Shown here piece after piece: positions 6,715 through 10,311 of a stretch of 10,311 bases of DNA (its first letter is position 1; every line of letters begins with the position of its first letter). The notes under the pieces were generated by a model. That model did not search any database, was not told the origin of the DNA, and was given only the letters and a program-made list of their open reading frames with translations. Made by a program: the position numbers and the translations under genes. Where the stretch lies: contig CANHLB010000043.1 of NCBI GenBank assembly GCA_947461335.1, positions 1 to 10,311 on the forward strand, given 5' to 3'. The DNA is from Burkholderiaceae bacterium (GTDB taxonomy: Bacteria > Pseudomonadota > Gammaproteobacteria > Burkholderiales > Burkholderiaceae).

Positions 6715-8133
6715 ATGCTGCAAATCTATAACACCCTTAGCCGTTCAAAACAGGTATTTAAGCCCATTGTGCCGGGCAAGGTGAAGATCTATGTCTGCGG
6801 TATGACGGTTTATGACTTTTGCCATATTGGGCATGCTCGGGTCATGATTGTGTTTGATATGGTGGTGCGTTGGTTGCGTGCTAGTGGCTATGAAGTCCTA
6901 TATGTACGCAATATCACTGACATCGACGATAAGATTATTCAGAGGGCGATTGAAAATGGCGAACCTATTGCTGCTTTAACAAATCGCTTTATTGCTGCTA
7001 TGCATGCAGACTCTGATGAACTGGGTTTAATGCATCCCGATCAAGAGCCTCGAGCAACCGATTACATCGAGCAGATGCAAGGCATGATTGGCAAACTGAT
7101 TGAAAATGAATTGGCATATCAGGCAGATGAGGGCGATGTGAACTTTGCAGTTCGCTTACTACCAAGATATGGACAACTCTCTGGCAAGTCTTTAGATGAG
7201 CTCAATGCTGGTGAGCGTGTTGCGATTGTGGGTGGCAAGCGAGATCCCTTGGATTTCGTTTTGTGGAAAAGCGCCAAACCAGAAGAGCCAGCAGATACCC
7301 GCTGGGCCTCCCCATGGGGCGAAGGCCGCCCAGGTTGGCATATAGAGTGCTCTGCAATGTCTTGTGATCTGCTTGGTGACCATTTTGATATTCATGGTGG
7401 CGGAGCTGATTTGCAATTTCCGCATCATGAAAATGAGATTGCTCAAAGCGAAGGCGCTTTATATGGCAAAGATCGCAAAGAGAATGACGCCCCCTTTGTG
7501 AACTACTGGATGCACAACGGACATATCCGCGTTAATGAAGAGAAGATGTCAAAGTCCTTGGGTAACTTCTTCTTAATTCGCGATGTACTCAAAAGCTTTG
7601 ATCCTGAGGTCTTGCGTTTCTTTATGCTCAAAGCCCATTACCGTAGTCCTATTAACTACAGCGATACTCAATTAGAAGAGGCGCGTGCAGGGTTACTCAG
7701 ACTCTATACCGCTTTGGCACAAACACCAGGCGAAGATCAGGACCTAGACCCCCATCATCCTTGGGCTAAACGTTTTGCTGATGCCATGAACGATGACTTC
7801 AATACCCCTGAGGCCATTGCAGTGTTATTTGACTTAGCAAGCGAAGTCAACCGAGCGCAGGGTCAAGAAAAGCAGGTCTTAGCCAATGCCCTCCGATCTC
7901 TTGGTGGGCAGCTCAATTTCTTACAACGTGATCCCACTACATTCTTGCAGTCTGGAACTAAAGCAGCAGGCGGATTGAGCGCAGCACAAATTGAAGAAAA
8001 AATTGCAGAACGTGTTGCTGCCAAGCAAGCAAAAGATTTTGCTAAATCAGATTTGATTCGCAAGACATTATTAGAACAAGGCATTGTGCTAGAAGATAAG
8101 CCCGGTGGTCTTACAGAATGGCGTAGAGCTTGA
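6715..8133 (+). CDS. cysS: Cysteinyl-tRNA synthetase
   Basis: It charges tRNA-Cys with cysteine using ATP (class I synthetase). The 472 residues include the zinc-site cysteine C28 in [13 protein letters not shown] at 37-40, the other zinc ligands C212 (HIECSAM), H237 and E241 (FPHHENE), and KMSKS at 277-281. These match E. coli C28, C209, H234 and E238. The helical anticodon-binding part follows from about 315, ending [12 protein letters not shown], a typical terminus. The start is the ATG at 6715 ([10 protein letters not shown]), the family's usual beginning; an in-frame TTG at 6694 adds seven unlikely residues. No Shine-Dalgarno sequence precedes it. First gene of a rightward operon; its TGA shares one base with the next gene's ATG. 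Divergent from the TPR lipoprotein gene. Confidence 0.96.
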   Translation: MLQIYNTLSRSKQVFKPIVPGKVKIYVCGMTVYDFCHIGHARVMIVFDMVVRWLRASGYEVLYVRNITDIDDKIIQRAIENGEPIAALTNRFIAAMHADSDELGLMHPDQEPRATDYIEQMQGMIGKLIENELAYQADEGDVNFAVRLLPRYGQLSGKSLDELNAGERVAIVGGKRDPLDFVLWKSAKPEEPADTRWASPWGEGRPGWHIECSAMSCDLLGDHFDIHGGGADLQFPHHENEIAQSEGALYGKDRKENDAPFVNYWMHNGHIRVNEEKMSKSLGNFFLIRDVLKSFDPEVLRFFMLKAHYRSPINYSDTQLEEARAGLLRLYTALAQTPGEDQDLDPHHPWAKRFADAMNDDFNTPEAIAVLFDLASEVNRAQGQEKQVLANALRSLGGQLNFLQRDPTTFLQSGTKAAGGLSAAQIEEKIAERVAAKQAKDFAKSDLIRKTLLEQGIVLEDKPGGLTEWRRA

Positions 8134-8831
8134 TGATGGTAAGAAAAGAAACAAAAGACATAAAAGAAAAAGAAAAAGTTGAAAAAAAAGAAGAGTCGAT
8201 TCTTGAGCAAGTCGCTCCAGAGTATTGGGAACAAGCTTGTCGAGAATTGATGAAGCAAGATCGTATCCTTAAAAAACTAATACCTAAATATGGCTCTGGT
8301 TTTTTAGTGACTCGTGGAGATGCCTTTACGACCCTAGCTAGAGCAATCGTAGGGCAGCAAATTTCTGTCGCTGCTGCACAAGCAGTGTGGGACAGGGTAG
8401 TGATTGCGAGTAAGAAAAAAATCAACCCCAAAAATATCTTGGCATTAACCGTCGAACAATTACGCACTGCTGGTTTATCAGGACGCAAGGTGGAATACAT
8501 TCGAGATTTGGCTGATCATTTTGATGCTGGGCGTTTGCATGCCAATCAATGGCAAGAAATGGAAGACGAGAGCGTCATTAAGGAATTAAGCTCAATTCGG
8601 GGTATTGGGCGCTGGACGGCAGAGATGTTCCTCATCTTTAACATGGTTCGCCCCAATATCCTGCCTTTGGATGATGTTGGCCTGATTAAGGCCATTTCCC
8701 TCAATTACTTCAGTGGGGAGCCTGTAAGCCGTCATGAAGCCCGTGAGGTGGCAGCAAATTGGGCCCCCTGGCGTACGGTTGCAACCTGGTATATGTGGAG
8801 AAGTATCGACCCCATCCCAGTTGAATATTAA
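8133..8831 (+). CDS. DNA-3-methyladenine glycosylase II, AlkA-type (HhH-GPD superfamily)
   Basis: It removes alkylated bases such as 3-methyladenine from DNA, starting base excision repair. In 232 residues, AIVGQQIS (71-78) is the conserved helix of the fold. LSSIRGIGRWTA (152-163) is the helix-hairpin-helix that grips DNA, and D181 in LPLDD is the catalytic aspartate (E. coli AlkA D238). WAPWRTVATWYMWR (210-223) is the typical terminal helix. No FeS cysteines are present, so it is not an EndoIII/MutY type. It is shorter than E. coli AlkA because the N-terminal TBP-like domain is missing. Instead, residues 3-22 are almost all Lys/Glu and are encoded by an A-rich tract with a run of eight A. 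The ATG at 8133 overlaps the cysS stop by one base (the next codon is also ATG). No Ada-type regulator is visible; expression probably follows cysS. Confidence 0.88.
   Translation: MMVRKETKDIKEKEKVEKKEESILEQVAPEYWEQACRELMKQDRILKKLIPKYGSGFLVTRGDAFTTLARAIVGQQISVAAAQAVWDRVVIASKKKINPKNILALTVEQLRTAGLSGRKVEYIRDLADHFDAGRLHANQWQEMEDESVIKELSSIRGIGRWTAEMFLIFNMVRPNILPLDDVGLIKAISLNYFSGEPVSRHEAREVAANWAPWRTVATWYMWRSIDPIPVEY
8141..8195 (+). repeat. A-rich purine tract with an A8 run inside the glycosylase gene
   Basis: Of 55 bases only five are pyrimidines (8152, 8159, 8161, 8179, 8180); the rest are mostly A with scattered G, including eight consecutive A at 8182-8189 and two runs of five A. It encodes the Lys/Glu-rich N terminus of the glycosylase. 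Homopolymer slippage here, in replication or in transcription, would shift the frame before the whole catalytic domain. Confidence 0.6.
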
Positions 8832-8840
8832 AATCAGACT

Positions 8841-9812
8841 ATGAAAACGACTTTCCTAGATTTTGAGCAACAGATCGCTGAATTAGAAACAAAGATTGAA
8901 GAGTTGCGATTTGTGCAAGATGAGTCATCGGTAGATATTTCCGATGAGATCAAAACGCTTTCAGAAAAAAGTCAGCAGCTCACTAAAGATGTCTACGCTA
9001 ACCTGACCCCTTGGCAAGTTTCGCAAGTCGCACGTCATCCACAGCGCCCTTACACCTTAGATTATGTTGGTTCATTATTTACTGACTTTCATGAGCTACA
9101 TGGCGATCGTACTTTTGCCGATGATCAATCCATCATCGGAGGCTTAGCGCGTTTTGATAACCAACCTTGTATGGTGATTGGCCATCAAAAGGGCCGTGAT
9201 ACCAAAGAGCGTTCACTTCGTAACTTTGGCATGAGTCGGCCAGAAGGCTATCGCAAAGCGATGCGCTTGATGCGCTTGGCAGAAAAGTTTGCCATTCCGG
9301 TATTTACTTTTGTTGACACACCCGGAGCATTTCCTGGCATTGATGCTGAAGAGCGTAATCAATCTGAGGCAATTGGTCGTAATCTGTATGTGCAAGCAGA
9401 ATTAGAGGTACCTATTATTGCAACGATTATTGGTGAAGGTGGCTCAGGTGGCGCATTAGCCATTGCGATGGGTGATGTAGTGTTGATGTTGCAAAACTCT
9501 ACCTATTCTGTGATTTCACCAGAGGGCTGCGCTTCAATTCTATGGAAGACTGCCGATAAGGCTGCTGAAGCCGCAGAACAATTAGGCTTAACCGCTCAGA
9601 GGCTAAAAGCTTTAGGTTTAATTGATAAGATCGTGACTGAACCCGTGGGCGGCGCGCATCGTGATTACGACACCATGATGGCCAATATGCGTAAGGCCCT
9701 GAGTGAGTCCTTAAAGACCTTTGATGGCATGAAAGTAGATTTATTACTTGAGCGCCGTCATGAACGTCTCATGAGTTATGGCAAGTTCAAGGAAATTACA
9801 GAAAAGTCCTAA
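8841..9812 (+). CDS. accA: Acetyl-CoA carboxylase carboxyltransferase subunit alpha
   Basis: With AccD it forms the carboxyltransferase that moves the carboxyl group from biotin on AccB to acetyl-CoA, making malonyl-CoA for fatty acid synthesis. The 323 residues match E. coli AccA (319). A helical N-terminal segment (about 5-50) precedes the crotonase-like core: RPYTLDYV (69-76), [11 protein letters not shown] (85-95), [11 protein letters not shown] (114-124), [21 protein letters not shown] (158-178) and the glycine-rich [10 protein letters not shown] (198-207), which forms the acyl-CoA oxyanion site. It begins 9 bases after the glycosylase stop, with no Shine-Dalgarno sequence, as the third gene of the cysS operon. 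Its last 35 bases overlap the predicted tilS start. accD is not in this window, as is usual when the subunits are unlinked. Confidence 0.96.
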   Translation: MKTTFLDFEQQIAELETKIEELRFVQDESSVDISDEIKTLSEKSQQLTKDVYANLTPWQVSQVARHPQRPYTLDYVGSLFTDFHELHGDRTFADDQSIIGGLARFDNQPCMVIGHQKGRDTKERSLRNFGMSRPEGYRKAMRLMRLAEKFAIPVFTFVDTPGAFPGIDAEERNQSEAIGRNLYVQAELEVPIIATIIGEGGSGGALAIAMGDVVLMLQNSTYSVISPEGCASILWKTADKAAEAAEQLGLTAQRLKALGLIDKIVTEPVGGAHRDYDTMMANMRKALSESLKTFDGMKVDLLLERRHERLMSYGKFKEITEKS

Positions 9813-10311
9813 GCTAGGAAAGCGAATTGCGGTTGCCTTAAGTGGTGGCCTCGATTCGGTTGTGCTTCTCGATACGGTTTGTAAAGCGCAAGCAAAAAGT
9901 CAATCCCAAATCTTTGCTTTTCATATTCATCATGGTTTGCAAAAACAAGCAGATGATTGGTTAATCTTTTGCGAGAAGCTGGCCAAAAAATATCAAGTAC
10001 ATTTTGATTTCAGACTGCTACATCTAACGGCTAATCAAGAGCAGGGCAATATTGAGGCCAGAGCAAGAGCAGGGCGCTATGAGGCACTGACCGAACTCTG
10101 CATTGAATATGGCATTGAAGACTTACTGCTAGCTCACCACCAAAACGACCAAGCAGAAACAGTCCTCTTACAACTCCTAAGGGGGGCTGGTGTGGCAGGG
10201 ATGTCAGGCATGCCGGTCACCCGAGTATTCCACAATACAGAGGGCAAAATTACCTTACATCGCCCATTGCTCAATCAAAGTAGAAAAGAGCTTGAGGCTT
10301 ATGCAAAAGCA
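9778..10311 (+). CDS. tilS: tRNA(Ile)-lysidine synthase, 5' part (cut by window edge)
   Basis: It adds lysine to C34 of tRNA-Ile(CAU) with ATP, changing the codon read from AUG to AUA and the charging from Met to Ile. The first 178 residues are visible and open to the edge. The PP-loop ATP-binding motif SGGLDS is at 22-27, preceded by KRIAVAL. HIHHGL (49-54), [12 protein letters not shown] (106-117) and [10 protein letters not shown] (119-128), then [13 protein letters not shown], are TilS marks. The usual HHxDDQAET has Asn instead of the first Asp at 123. The start is the ATG at 9778, the first after an in-frame TGA at 9772, which makes a 35-base overlap with accA in another frame and suggests translational coupling. 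In relatives tilS is often followed by lysC, which may lie just beyond the edge. Confidence 0.93.
   Translation, partial: MASSRKLQKSPKLGKRIAVALSGGLDSVVLLDTVCKAQAKSQSQIFAFHIHHGLQKQADDWLIFCEKLAKKYQVHFDFRLLHLTANQEQGNIEARARAGRYEALTELCIEYGIEDLLLAHHQNDQAETVLLQLLRGAGVAGMSGMPVTRVFHNTEGKITLHRPLLNQSRKELEAYAKA

Noticed and set aside
8111..8500. Leftward open frames of about 130 codons opposite the start of the DNA glycosylase, one rich in Phe
   Set aside because: These are the complement of the A-rich tract and of conserved coding sequence; they have no family resemblance and no start signals.
1..10311. A defence system, mobile element, CRISPR array or biosynthetic cluster
   Set aside because: Every stretch is accounted for by recognisable housekeeping genes in compact operons; no transposase, integrase, toxin-antitoxin pair, nuclease or repeat array was seen.

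Overview
This window looks like ordinary chromosomal housekeeping DNA from a low-GC betaproteobacterium of the Burkholderiales. Polynucleobacter (Burkholderiaceae) is the best guess. The reasons are a base composition in the mid-40s % GC by eye, protein sequences that read as Burkholderiales-type, and the order cysS / AlkA-type glycosylase / accA / tilS. No transposase, integrase, phage gene, CRISPR array, tRNA or rRNA was seen.

Layout from left to right. Bases 1-125 hold what looks like the control region and first codons of a leftward gene that runs off the left edge: a near-consensus sigma70 promoter, two perfect palindromes and a strong ribosome binding site. roxA (a JmjC-type ribosomal oxygenase, leftward) follows, and is divergent from a SlyD-like FKBP prolyl isomerase. 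The leftward pair trmJ-cysE comes next (tRNA 2'-O-methylation; first step of cysteine synthesis), divergent from suhB (inositol monophosphatase / rRNA antitermination factor). suhB converges on a tightly packed leftward operon: TPR lipoprotein - ppiB - lpxH. Divergent from that operon is a rightward operon: cysS - AlkA-type DNA glycosylase - accA - tilS, with tilS cut by the right edge.

The themes are translation and its fidelity (CysS, TilS, TrmJ, RoxA, SuhB), protein folding (FKBP, cyclophilin), cysteine supply and use (CysE makes O-acetylserine, CysS charges tRNA-Cys), envelope and lipid synthesis (LpxH for lipid A, AccA for malonyl-CoA, a lipoprotein) and repair of alkylated DNA. The divergent arrangement cysS / ppiB-lpxH is also the E. 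coli arrangement; here a TPR lipoprotein gene has been placed at the head of the ppiB-lpxH side.

I found no convincing new multi-gene system. The points most worth a second look are the palindrome-rich leader at the left edge, the near absence of Shine-Dalgarno sequences before almost every gene, the undescribed TPR lipoprotein that overlaps ppiB, and the A-rich, Lys/Glu-rich start of the DNA glycosylase.
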